A stretch of DNA of 64,000 nucleotides, taken from the NCBI RefSeq assembly GCF_042655305.1, contig NZ_JBHSLR010000009.1; one strand, given 5' to 3'. The translations under genes were made by a program, and so were the position numbers. Source of the DNA: Arcanobacterium_A bovis. Its GTDB lineage: Bacteria; Actinomycetota; Actinomycetes; Actinomycetales; Actinomycetaceae. Under the pieces are notes generated by a model, which was given only the letters and a program-made list of their open reading frames with translations, had not been told where the DNA came from and did not search any database. Below are positions 8,366 through 16,663 of this stretch, piece after piece; the stretch's first letter is position 1, and each line of letters opens with the position of its first letter.

Positions 8366-9391
8366 TCATGACAGTTTCAGCATTACCTTTGACGAACCAC
8401 TCGATCTATCGGTAGCTACCGCAAAGGCTTCGCAGGCCTGCGCAACATCGTATTCGTGAGTTTGGAGCGGCGAAACATCCACTACCCCATCAAGCAATCT
8501 GATAGCTTCATCCATTTCGTCCGCGAAACGATATGAGCCCCGGTACTCAATCTCGCGCGTGACGATGTTACCGAGGGCGGCACGCACATCGCCACCAGGA
8601 AGATTACCAACCTGCACCACGATCCCGCCGCGGCGAGTTGCGCTAACAACCCCACCAATCGCGCCAGGCGCACCTGATGCCTCAATCGCGACATCGACGT
8701 CCTGCGGTAATTCCTCACCCTGAGACAGATTCACAACCCGATCGGCGCCCATAGCACGAGCGACGCCTAGGGCTTTGTCATTGAGGTCAGCAACAGTCAC
8801 GTGATGAGCACCGTAAGATTTCGCTGCCGCTACTGCTAACGAGCCGATGGGCCCAGCACCGTTCACAAGTACCGACTTACCTGCAACATTTCCGGCCCGT
8901 CGTACCGCGTGGATAGCGACGGCGAAAGGCTCAGCTAAAGCTCCCGCCTTCGTCGTCACTCCCTGCGGCAAGACACGCAATTGATCGGGGCGAACAATGC
9001 GGAATTTTGAAAATCCGCCCTGTTCATGTGGCAAAAATGCGGCAGAGCCAAAATAGCGCACTTCGGGCCAGAGATTAGTTCGAGCACGCATATCCTCAGG
9101 CACCTGGTAGTCTCCTACCAAACTCGCAGGATAAAGCGCTACTTTGGTGCCGATCTCGACTCCACTAACCTCGGATCCTACGGCGTGAACATATCCGGCA
9201 ACTTCGTGCCCAAGAATCAGCGGATCACGCAAAATAGCGGTACCAGAAACTCCTGAGCGCCAGTACGCGACGTCTGATCCACAGATACCTCCCCATTCCA
9301 TACGAACCAGCACATCAGCTGGTCCACACACTGGATCGGCCACATCATCAATGCGGAGATCTTGAGGTCCGTGCACTACTACTGCTTTCAT
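8366..9391 (-). CDS. L-idonate 5-dehydrogenase-like zinc alcohol dehydrogenase lacking the structural-zinc cysteines
   Basis: A 341-residue medium-chain dehydrogenase that probably oxidises a polyol or aldonate with NAD(P). Catalytic zinc ligands are visible: Cys37 in GGICGSD, His62-Glu63 in LGHEVAG and Glu154 in ALAEPFAVAIHA. The Rossmann motif is NGAGPIGSLA. The segment VRYFGSAAFLPHEQGGF matches L-idonate 5-dehydrogenase (IdnD), which is the nearest relative I recognise. The lobe that normally carries four structural-zinc cysteines reads ASLVGDYQVPEDMRARTNL and has none. It lies 49 bases behind the Nramp-like gene with its own AAGGGG ribosome site, so the two form an operon. Substrate is unproven; sorbitol or xylitol dehydrogenase are alternatives. 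Confidence 0.82.
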   Translation of the reverse strand: MKAVVVHGPQDLRIDDVADPVCGPADVLVRMEWGGICGSDVAYWRSGVSGTAILRDPLILGHEVAGYVHAVGSEVSGVEIGTKVALYPASLVGDYQVPEDMRARTNLWPEVRYFGSAAFLPHEQGGFSKFRIVRPDQLRVLPQGVTTKAGALAEPFAVAIHAVRRAGNVAGKSVLVNGAGPIGSLAVAAAKSYGAHHVTVADLNDKALGVARAMGADRVVNLSQGEELPQDVDVAIEASGAPGAIGGVVSATRRGGIVVQVGNLPGGDVRAALGNIVTREIEYRGSYRFADEMDEAIRLLDGVVDVSPLQTHEYDVAQACEAFAVATDRSSGSSKVMLKLS

Positions 9392-9440
9392 TATTCGCCC
9401 CTTATCAATGTCGTCTTCAGTATTTAGATCGTTCGTATGT

Positions 9441-10862
9441 TCACATAAGGCTGCTCAATTGACCCCACAGGGAGTAGAGACCCAAAGCAAAAATCGCGAA
9501 CGCCGAAATGATGAGCAGGATTTGGAAAATTGTTCCGTCCTTGACTCGGTTGTCGGTTTGCACTCGCTGCAACTGGAGAGTCGAAATAGCAACGCCCATT
9601 AGGAATATCGCGTTCAATACGCCTGCTAATACCAGCAATGCAAGTGGCGATTTGGCAACTGTGCCCAAAATCGCCCAGCTAATTGGCAAAATCACCATGG
9701 TGACGCGCATCCAACGATCGCGGCGTGCGGCGTCGTTCCAGTTAAAGGCGCCCAGCGCAGAGAGCGTGTTCGTCGTCAAACGAGCAAATCCAGGCACATT
9801 CGCCAAGATTGTCTTGAATAGTGCAACGCCACCACCGATCATGAACAGCGCTCCACCCCACGAGCCGACCACTGTTTCAAAAATCGAGGAGATGGTTGTC
9901 ATTACTTCGTTGCCTTGTGGAACGAGACCTTGCGGATTGAGCACTGCGGCACCGAGAATATAGAAGGCAACTGTGGAAATCGTGTAAATAAACCACGAAA
10001 CCCATGCGTCAATTTTCATGACTTTGATCCAGCCGCGAGCGCGATCAACCCACTGGGAAGATCCATCATTTGGTCCGGCCCACGCAGCATAGCCTTTTTC
10101 GACGATCCAATATGTATATGTAGTTACTTCACCAGCACCAACACCAGTGAGTCCGAACATCGCCAAGGCGATTCCGAAAGAACCAGCACCGATTTGGAAG
10201 CGCATGCCTTGCGAGATTTCCGTTAGTCCCCACGAGTATTCGGTACCGAAAAGCGAGAAGACGACGGCGACGGCAAATACCGTTACAAGTACAACGAGCA
10301 CTGTTGAGATTTTTTCGAGCATTGAATACCTGTTAAACCAATGCACTGCGATGGCAATACTCGCTAAGATTGCCACCCAAATTCCAATAGACAACAGCGA
10401 GAAAGGATCTCCGCCGATAGGCATAAGAGCTGAGAATGCGAAAGCTGCTGCCGAGAGCACACCCGCTTGACCAATCGCGAACTGAATGAACATCGCCAAT
10501 ACGAGCCAAACCATCCAACCGTGACCTTTGACCTTTGGACCCATTTCGTTGAATCCAGTGATGGCAGGCTTGCCGGTAGAAATCGACCACCGTGCGAGTT
10601 CGATCTGCACAAAGACTTTGACGAAAGTCGAAACGAACACTAACCAGAAAAGGATGAATCCTGCTTTAGCGCCGAGAGTAGTGGCTGTGAGCAGTTCTCC
10701 AGAACCAACAACTGCCGCTGAGGTAATCATGCCTGGTCCTAAGAATTTTAAGGATCCTTTGAGAGTGTATGGCGGCTCTTGGATGTTCTTCGGATCAAGG
10801 GCGTAAGGATCGTCCGTAATAGTAGTTTCGGTTACGGTCTCGTTGACTTGAGATGTTGCCAT
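9441..10862 (-). CDS. Nramp-fold (SLC11-like) transporter without canonical metal-binding motifs
   Basis: A 473-residue membrane protein with about eleven helices and the overall Nramp (PF01566) look, starting LGPGMITSAAVVGSGELL. In metal-transporting Nramps helix 1 carries DPGN and helix 6 carries a Met-x-x-His type motif. Here helix 1 reads GSGE (residues 53-56) and helix 6 reads VGAGE (241-245), so both metal ligand sets are gone. It is unlikely to be an ordinary Mn/Fe importer. It is co-transcribed with an idonate-dehydrogenase-like gene and divergent from a GntR regulator, suggesting import of a sugar acid or other organic anion; that is inference. Start ATG is well supported by AAAGGAG. 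Confidence 0.75.
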   Translation of the reverse strand: MATSQVNETVTETTITDDPYALDPKNIQEPPYTLKGSLKFLGPGMITSAAVVGSGELLTATTLGAKAGFILFWLVFVSTFVKVFVQIELARWSISTGKPAITGFNEMGPKVKGHGWMVWLVLAMFIQFAIGQAGVLSAAAFAFSALMPIGGDPFSLLSIGIWVAILASIAIAVHWFNRYSMLEKISTVLVVLVTVFAVAVVFSLFGTEYSWGLTEISQGMRFQIGAGSFGIALAMFGLTGVGAGEVTTYTYWIVEKGYAAWAGPNDGSSQWVDRARGWIKVMKIDAWVSWFIYTISTVAFYILGAAVLNPQGLVPQGNEVMTTISSIFETVVGSWGGALFMIGGGVALFKTILANVPGFARLTTNTLSALGAFNWNDAARRDRWMRVTMVILPISWAILGTVAKSPLALLVLAGVLNAIFLMGVAISTLQLQRVQTDNRVKDGTIFQILLIISAFAIFALGLYSLWGQLSSLM

Positions 10863-10923
10863 GTTCGCTCCTTTGCAAACTACGGATGACTATTGTGAGC
10901 TCGAATAAAACTCAAACATACCT

Positions 10924-10957
10924 TGCATACAAATCTTGTATGCATAGCTTGTATGCT
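10924..10957. promoter_or_regulatory. Candidate GntR operator in the divergent nramp-like/gntR promoter region
   Basis: TGCATACAA (10924-10932), three bases, TTGTATGCA (10936-10944) make a perfect 9+9 inverted repeat, and a third copy TTGTATGCT follows at 10949-10957, 13 bases from the second. FCD-type GntR regulators typically bind short AT-rich palindromes in their own divergent promoter, so this is the likely autoregulatory site. Confidence 0.65.
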
Positions 10958-11090
10958 ATGAAATTGCGTTCTAATTGTCAATCTCATTGGTATATTTCCT
11001 TCATTGGCAATATTCTTCGTAGAGAAGGTTCTTCAACGCAAAGAATATTGCGATCACTCAAACTTGAGCCAGCCTAGGAAGCATAATTTG

Positions 11091-11867
11091 TTGAAACAGA
11101 CTACATCCACCCGCGAATCGGTCTATCAGGAAATCAGAACACGGATTATCAATCTTACCTTCTTACCTGGAATGGCACTGTCTGAAACTGAACTCGCCGC
11201 TCAACTCAACGTATCTCGCACGCCAGTACGTGAAGCACTCGTGCTCTTGGACAAAGACGGCCTGATCGAAGTATTCCCCCGCAAAGGAACGTTCGTAACC
11301 AAAATTAACCTTGACTTGGTTCGCGAAACCCAGTTCGTTCGCGAAGCCATCGAAATCGCATCGTTGCGTTCAATTCCCGCTGACCTTGATCCCGAGTTAC
11401 TTAATGAAATTCGCGATAATCTTGCGCAGCAAGAATTGGCGGCTAAATCCCATGATTCTCACGCATTCTTCACGCTTGATGAAGTTTTTCATGCTAGCTT
11501 GATGAAGCTAGCGAATCATAGGCGTTCGTGGGACGTGATTGCCACAACGAAGCCTCATCTTGATCGGGCACGCTACCTGGGCTATCAAGAATCGACTCCC
11601 CCTATCAGTTTCTACGAACAGCACTGCGAAATATTCGACCGCATCTGCGCCAAGGATCTAGGCAAGGCTGAGGAGCTACTTTCAAATCATCTGCGCACAG
11701 TATTTGACGACACAAAAATTGCCCAAAAAATTCTGCCTGAGTTCTTCACGTCCGAAGAAGCTCCCTCAGGGGATCTTAACGGGCGATTTCCAGCTGCGAT
11801 GGCATCATCCCAACAATCGGTGCAAGAGTTACTCACCTTGCGTATGAAGCACCAACCGCACCAATAG
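11091..11867 (+). CDS. GntR-family transcriptional regulator, FCD subfamily
   Basis: About 258 residues: an N-terminal winged helix-turn-helix (SVYQEIRTRIINLTFLPG, then LAAQLNVSRTPVREAL) and a C-terminal all-helical FCD domain. The FCD metal/effector ligands are visible as Asp-x3-His in LDEVFHASLM and later histidines in EQHCEIF and LSNHLRTV. FCD regulators sense small organic acids, often sugar acids. All possible starts in this frame are TTG; I choose 11091, nine bases after AGGAAG (11088 is also possible), because residues upstream are not family-like. It is divergent from the Nramp-like/dehydrogenase pair and probably represses it through the TTGTATGCA sites. Whether it also acts on the GTTGCC operators is unknown; the words differ. 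Confidence 0.88.
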   Translation: MKQTTSTRESVYQEIRTRIINLTFLPGMALSETELAAQLNVSRTPVREALVLLDKDGLIEVFPRKGTFVTKINLDLVRETQFVREAIEIASLRSIPADLDPELLNEIRDNLAQQELAAKSHDSHAFFTLDEVFHASLMKLANHRRSWDVIATTKPHLDRARYLGYQESTPPISFYEQHCEIFDRICAKDLGKAEELLSNHLRTVFDDTKIAQKILPEFFTSEEAPSGDLNGRFPAAMASSQQSVQELLTLRMKHQPHQ

Positions 11868-11938
11868 GGAGAATAGAAATATATGCAGTCTAAGTAGAGC
11901 GATGCGCTGCGTACTAAGTTAAGTTTAAGTACTGCACA

Positions 11939-11987
11939 ATTGTGTTGGTGGGAGGGAGATAACGCATCTCCCTCCCACCAACACAAT
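11939..11987. terminator. Bidirectional hairpin between gntR and the HAD gene
   Basis: A perfect 22-bp stem (11939-11960 with 11966-11987) and a five-base loop separate two convergent genes. There is no long U-tract on either side. Confidence 0.75.
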
Positions 11988-11993
11988 GAGCGT

Positions 11994-12899
11994 TCAGCTG
12001 GCCGATATGGTTGGCCATGGTGGCGCTGCCGGCAACAAGGCCTCATATTCTGCCACTAAGGCATCCATATAAGCTCCGCGGTAAGTGCCAGAAATGAACT
12101 TCTCCAAAGCCTCATCTTTGAACCGGGCCCACGACTGTGCTTCGCCGCCAGGATTAATGGGATACCACAGCACTCCTTGGCTAAAAGCTGCATCACGATC
12201 GCCCGGCGCATCGCCAATGAGCAAAATACGATCATCACGGTATTTACCCTTAGCCGCATACTCGAGGTGTTGTGCCTTGGTACCCATCTCTTGCCCAGCA
12301 AGCACCTTCATATACGCATCAAGCCCGTGCTCACCCCATTCCCGCTCGAGGAACTGCATCGACGCTGCTGAAACAGTCATACAGTCCGCCACCGTCGTCA
12401 TCTCCTCAAATGCCTCACGCACCCCCGGAAACGGAGCACAACCATGAACCATCCACGCCACAAGTTCGTTGACGCCTCTGCCCCACGCAATACAGCGGTC
12501 AATTTCTTGGGAAGGATTGTGCTTCGCAAATTCTTCAATGCCATCAGCAGAAAGCGGCAGACCCGATGCCAGGAATTTCTTCAATTCCCGACCATCTGGA
12601 AGCTCCACACCTCGCTCGATAACCTCGGGGCGCTCTTTGAGTCGATCAAAGATAAGATCCAAGGTCACCCACCGATTCTTCCCGCGCGTGGTGGAATGAA
12701 GATTGACGAAAATCGCCGTCTCACGCACCAGAGTCGAAATCGGCTGCAAATCAAAATACTTGATATAACACGGAGTGAAACACTCGTAGTGCTTAATATC
12801 CATCGCGTCAATGGCACAACCATCGGAATCAATCCCGATGAAGAAGTCCTTCTCCGGTTGGAAATCAACAAGCACTTGAGCAGCAGCTGGAATAGTCAT
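11994..12899 (-). CDS. HAD-superfamily hydrolase
   Basis: A 301-residue cytoplasmic phosphatase-like protein. Motif I is IGIDSDGCAID (nucleophile the first Asp). Motif IV is LIGDAPGDRDAA near residue 225. A long helical cap lies between about residues 45 and 165. HAD enzymes dephosphorylate small metabolites. The substrate cannot be read; its place behind GH3 and the GPH symporter hints at a sugar phosphate. The start ATG is preceded by AAGGATG. It is the last gene of the leftward GPH-GH3-HAD group, 72 bases after GH3. Confidence 0.8.
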   Translation of the reverse strand: MTIPAAAQVLVDFQPEKDFFIGIDSDGCAIDAMDIKHYECFTPCYIKYFDLQPISTLVRETAIFVNLHSTTRGKNRWVTLDLIFDRLKERPEVIERGVELPDGRELKKFLASGLPLSADGIEEFAKHNPSQEIDRCIAWGRGVNELVAWMVHGCAPFPGVREAFEEMTTVADCMTVSAASMQFLEREWGEHGLDAYMKVLAGQEMGTKAQHLEYAAKGKYRDDRILLIGDAPGDRDAAFSQGVLWYPINPGGEAQSWARFKDEALEKFISGTYRGAYMDALVAEYEALLPAAPPWPTISAS

Positions 12900-12971
12900 T
12901 GCGCATCCTTAATCTGAGTGTTCAATTTGAGCGTTTATCCTAAGCAAATATCGGAGTCTTAATTCTGATCC

Positions 12972-14744
12972 TTAAATCTGGGCATCAATCTTGCCGCAGA
13001 AAGCATCAACAGGGCTGATACCAATAAATTCAGATTTACCTTCGAGCTTATCTAGCAACAAATCGAGAGTGAAATCTTTGTCGTCGTAGGTATTGATATA
13101 CGTCTTGACCTGCGGAACATCAACGAGAGCATAAGGCGTCGCGGTTGACACATAGATTGTCGGAATCTCAAAAACATACCATGGAATGTCCACTGTGCCC
13201 TTTGTAGCTGGCCACATCACCCGCTCTGTTGGCTGCATCATGCCGTCAATCTTTGAAATCAGCAACACGAGGTCGTATTTCTCAGTGAGATCAGCAATCG
13301 GCGCCTTACCAGCGTAAACGTTCTTCACCGCTGTTGCCTGCTCTTCTGGGCTCATCGCGGCAAGTTTGTCGAGCAATGATTCGTGACGCGTCACGTCATA
13401 GCCGCGCTCACGAAGCTTCTGTGCCACACGATCAGCTGGATGTTCACTCTCACCACCGCCGCCAAAAGCTCGAGAAATCGGATTACTCGGACCGGAAACC
13501 GACACAACAAGCACGCGCTTCGCCGTCTTCGGACTGAGCGGCAAGTTCTGTGGCTGCTTGTTTTTCACGAGCGTGATTGCCTGATCGGTAAGCTCGCGAG
13601 CCAAAGCGACGTTTTGTGGCATACCAATACGCTGCATAGCCTCTGCTTTTGGAGGAAGAATCTGTTCACGCGGCGTCGAATGAAGTCCTAACCGCGCCTT
13701 CAAGCCGAGGATTCGCTCCAGCGCTTCTTGCAAGCGTGCTTCGGTGATAATGCCGCGGCGGTAGCCATCGAGCATCCACTCAAAGTCCTCATCTGGATCG
13801 TTGAAGAACAGGAAGAGATCACAACCAGCAGCAATAGCCGTCGGAAGGAGTTCACGGCGCGGCATCGCTCCAGTGAGTCCAACCATATGCGAAGCATCAG
13901 TAACGACGACGCCGTTAAAGCCCAGCTTCCCGCGTAGCAGGTCCGTCAAAATCTCTTTGCTCAATGTAGCTGGCAAGAGATCATCAATCGTCATTTGCGG
14001 ATTGAAGTGCTGCTGGTAGCTCGGCAACATAATGTGGCCCACCATCAATGATGGCAATCCGTCGTCGATCAGTCCTTGATAAACCTTACCGAAAGTGGCA
14101 TCCCATTCTTCAGTGGAATAAGAATTTACTGATGCAGACAAGTGCTGGTCACGTTCATCGATGCCATCACCTGGGAAATGCTTGGCCGCAGGAAGAATCC
14201 CCGATTCCATAATGCCTTTCATATAGGCACGTGACATCTCCAAAACGAGATCCGGATCCGATCCAAAGGAACGATTCGAAATGATCGGATTGCGCCAGTT
14301 GCGCATAATATCGACGATGGGCGCAAACGACCAGTTACAGCCAATTGCACTCGCCTCAACTCCCGAAACACGGCCCATTTCATAAGCCCACTTCGGATCG
14401 TGAGTCGCACCAACCTTCACTTCAAAGCCCACATACGTACCATCGGTACATGCACCATTGCCGCCAGCCTCAGTGTTAGCAGCGATAAGCAGTGGAATCT
14501 TTGATTTGGTTTGCAGAATATAATTCTGCTCCCACACTTCCTCAGCAGAACCAGGATTGTAGCGCACTGCACCGATATGGTAATTGTCGAGCACTCCTGT
14601 GAGGTATTCTTCGGTTCGCTGCGCGCCCATATTGACGAATAGTTGGCCGATTTTCTCCTCGATGCTCATGGCATCAATCGTCGAACGCACCCAAGCGATC
14701 GCGTCGTCGTCTAAATTGAACGGCTTGGCAGTTAAATCTACCAT
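12972..14744 (-). CDS. Glycoside hydrolase family 3 protein
   Basis: A 590-residue beta-glycosidase without a signal peptide, hence cytoplasmic. The TIM-barrel domain has KHFPGDG (residues 188-194), the catalytic nucleophile Asp283 in VVVTDASHMVGL, and an Asp-x-His (DQH, His201) in the loop where NagZ-type GH3 enzymes carry their acid/base histidine. A C-terminal alpha/beta-sandwich domain follows. The motif points to the NagZ-like branch (N-acetylglucosaminidase or phosphorylase), but specificity is not readable. I use the second of two tandem ATGs, six bases after AAAGGAG; the longer frame runs through an intercistronic hairpin. Co-directional with the GPH symporter, which may bring in its substrate. 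Confidence 0.88.
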   Translation of the reverse strand: MVDLTAKPFNLDDDAIAWVRSTIDAMSIEEKIGQLFVNMGAQRTEEYLTGVLDNYHIGAVRYNPGSAEEVWEQNYILQTKSKIPLLIAANTEAGGNGACTDGTYVGFEVKVGATHDPKWAYEMGRVSGVEASAIGCNWSFAPIVDIMRNWRNPIISNRSFGSDPDLVLEMSRAYMKGIMESGILPAAKHFPGDGIDERDQHLSASVNSYSTEEWDATFGKVYQGLIDDGLPSLMVGHIMLPSYQQHFNPQMTIDDLLPATLSKEILTDLLRGKLGFNGVVVTDASHMVGLTGAMPRRELLPTAIAAGCDLFLFFNDPDEDFEWMLDGYRRGIITEARLQEALERILGLKARLGLHSTPREQILPPKAEAMQRIGMPQNVALARELTDQAITLVKNKQPQNLPLSPKTAKRVLVVSVSGPSNPISRAFGGGGESEHPADRVAQKLRERGYDVTRHESLLDKLAAMSPEEQATAVKNVYAGKAPIADLTEKYDLVLLISKIDGMMQPTERVMWPATKGTVDIPWYVFEIPTIYVSTATPYALVDVPQVKTYINTYDDKDFTLDLLLDKLEGKSEFIGISPVDAFCGKIDAQI

Positions 14745-14804
14745 CATCTGCTCCTTTGGAAATGTAGGAATTACTAGGTAGTTGCGGATCTCAGAAAAGT
14801 GAAA

Positions 14805-14845
14805 GGAGGGCGGCATGAACTTTTCCTCGTTCACACCGACCCTCC
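14805..14845 (-). terminator. Intercistronic hairpin between the GPH symporter and GH3 genes
   Basis: Reading leftward, GGAGGGTCGGTGTGAAC pairs with GTTCATGCCGCCCTCC (one bulge, G-U pairs), followed by a U-rich TTTCACTTTTC. It could end part of the transcription and lower GH3 relative to the transporter. Confidence 0.55.
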
Positions 14846-14854
14846 CAAGTGTTA

Positions 14855-16306
14855 TTAGTCGACGGCGTTCCCTGCGGCAGCTGCACGACGTTCGTTGAGC
14901 GTCGCCACATTTGCGTCAATCTGCTTCTTCTTCAATGGGTAGAGGAAGATAAGTGCCAAACCGACCAAGATGCAGCCAATACCTGGGATCAGGTTAGCTG
15001 CGGTGTAAACACCATCAACCACATCTTGAGCTTGGGCAACACCCGATTTAGCGGCTTCAGCATTGTATCCGATCCAACCCAGCGCCCAACCGGTAAGGCC
15101 ACCGGCAAGTGCTTGCCCGAGCTTACGTGCCCACGAGTAGACGGCGTAGACCGTGGCGTCGTCGCGCTGACCAGTACGAACCTCTTGGTAATCAATTACG
15201 TCGGTGATGAATGCCCACACCAAGTAGTTGAACACGGAGATGAAGAACATCGCCACACCGTAGAAGATAATCCAAACCGTTACGCTCTTGATATGCAAGA
15301 AGTTGGCAGACACCAAGACAATTCCAGCAATGAGCATGGAAACTGCGCCTACTTCGGTCTTTCCCCACTTCTTCGAAGCCCATGGCGCGATAAAGATTAG
15401 TGACAGCGCTGGAAGCAAACCAACTAACGTAGCTGCAGACTGGATTTTGCCGTTTCCGAAGTACGACATGAACAAGAACGAGAGCATTCCGCCGAGGAAC
15501 AAGTTGGCAACCAGCAAGAGCAGGGCTGCCACAATGAGACCGAGCAGTGCGCGGTTGGTGAAGATTGCCGAAAGCATCTTACCGATGCCATTGCCACCTT
15601 CAGACTTAGATTTCACAGTTGAAGGCACACGCTCTTCGACGTTGAAATAGCACAGGGCGTAGCACACCACTGCGAGTACGGAACAAATAGCTGCGGAAAC
15701 CGTCATGCTGCTTCCATCCATCACGGCAACGCCCTTGGCGTTCTTAGTGAATGCAACCAAAGGAAGCACCGTCATAATCACCAGCTGTGCAAGTGTGGCA
15801 CCAGTGGTACGGTAAACGGACAGCTGTGCGCGATCATCTGGGTTAGCCGAAACCACTGAAGCCATTGAGCCGTAAGGAATGTTAATAGCAGTGTAGAAGA
15901 TAGATCCCCACAGGAAGTATGTTGCACACATCCACACCAGCTTGAGGGTGTAGCTTGAGAAATCACCAACGAACGACATGTACATCAATGCCGAAGCTAC
16001 AGCTACAGGAATTGCAATGTACTTGATCCACCGCTTGAATTTGTAGCCGCCATCTTTGACTGGGAGGCGATCAACGAGGATGCCCATTCCCACGTCGGTA
16101 AAGCCATCAACAATGCGAGCAACGAGCAGCAATGTGCCAACATGAGCTGGATTGATGCCCACCACTGTGGTGTAGAAAACCATGAAGAACATGGCCTGCA
16201 AAATGAACGTGAAATCATTTCCGAAATCGCCAAACATGTAGCCGATTTTGTCTCGGAAACCAAAGGGACGAATAGTGCGTCCGTTGAGTGCCGGCGTAGT
16301 TGCCAT
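14855..16306 (-). CDS. GPH-family (glycoside-pentoside-hexuronide) cation symporter
   Basis: A 483-residue MFS-like inner-membrane protein with twelve predicted helices. The N-terminal GYMFGDFGNDFTF, ARIVDGFTDVGMGILVDR, NIPYGSMASVVS and DDRAQLSVYRTTGA segments are typical of MelB/UidB/XynB-type symporters. The family imports glycosides, pentosides or hexuronides with H+ or Na+. Located with a GH3 glycosidase and sharing the GTTGCC operator word with the glucuronate operon, it may import a glucuronide or uronic-acid oligosaccharide; that is inference. ATG start has a strong AGGAGG. First gene of the GPH-GH3-HAD group. Confidence 0.9.
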   Translation of the reverse strand: MATTPALNGRTIRPFGFRDKIGYMFGDFGNDFTFILQAMFFMVFYTTVVGINPAHVGTLLLVARIVDGFTDVGMGILVDRLPVKDGGYKFKRWIKYIAIPVAVASALMYMSFVGDFSSYTLKLVWMCATYFLWGSIFYTAINIPYGSMASVVSANPDDRAQLSVYRTTGATLAQLVIMTVLPLVAFTKNAKGVAVMDGSSMTVSAAICSVLAVVCYALCYFNVEERVPSTVKSKSEGGNGIGKMLSAIFTNRALLGLIVAALLLLVANLFLGGMLSFLFMSYFGNGKIQSAATLVGLLPALSLIFIAPWASKKWGKTEVGAVSMLIAGIVLVSANFLHIKSVTVWIIFYGVAMFFISVFNYLVWAFITDVIDYQEVRTGQRDDATVYAVYSWARKLGQALAGGLTGWALGWIGYNAEAAKSGVAQAQDVVDGVYTAANLIPGIGCILVGLALIFLYPLKKKQIDANVATLNERRAAAAGNAVD

Positions 16307-16412
16307 CCTCTTCCTCCTGAATTCACCGTCTATGGTGGTTAGCTAGAAGTGAGCATCACTGCTCGATGCGTAGTATTGATCGACTTAGGGCAGTTCACAG
16401 CTGTGTGTGCCC

Positions 16413-16508
16413 TGTTGCCAACAATCCTTACATGGTGAGAAAAGGAGAAAATGATGTTGCCAAAAGTTGCCAGAAGCTCTCCTACCAGCACGGCAACAAA
16501 CGGCAACA
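16413..16508. promoter_or_regulatory. GTTGCC operator array upstream of the GPH-GH3 operon
   Basis: TGTTGCCAACA (16413-16423) is an 11-bp palindrome. Further on, two half-sites TGTTGCC (16455) and AGTTGCC (16465) stand ten bases apart, and two inverted ones, GGCAACA (16492) and GGCAACA (16502), stand ten bases apart. The two pairs form an 18-bp inverted repeat whose only mismatches lie in the 4-base spacer. The word is shared with the uxu operator, so one regulator probably controls both. Confidence 0.7.
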
Positions 16509-16553
16509 TTCACAGTGGATGAGTGCTGCTATTAGCTTCAATAGTAGCAATTG

Positions 16554-16610
16554 GGGTGGGGTGCGAGCGCGGGACGCTTCAAAATATCCCGACGCGCTCG
16601 CACCCCACCC
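16554..16610 (-). terminator. Hairpin downstream of sucD
   Basis: A perfect 18-bp GC-rich stem (16554-16571 with 16593-16610) with a 21-base loop lies about 55 bases after the sucD stop. It lacks a U-tract. Confidence 0.65.
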
Positions 16611-16663
16611 AAGCCGAAGCAAGCATATTCTCGTGCAGTAAATGCACTACCTAGCCGCTATTT

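Larger units (their letters stand above)
16307..16663. other. Intergenic region between sucD and the GPH symporter gene
   Basis: This 357-base gap holds no convincing gene. It contains, from the sucD side, a long stem-loop, then an array of GTTGCC half-sites, then about 100 bases of leader before the symporter. Both elements are listed separately. Confidence 0.8.

Noticed and set aside
9441..10862. Annotation as MntH manganese/iron importer
   Set aside because: Both metal-binding motifs are replaced, and the operon is about sugar acids.
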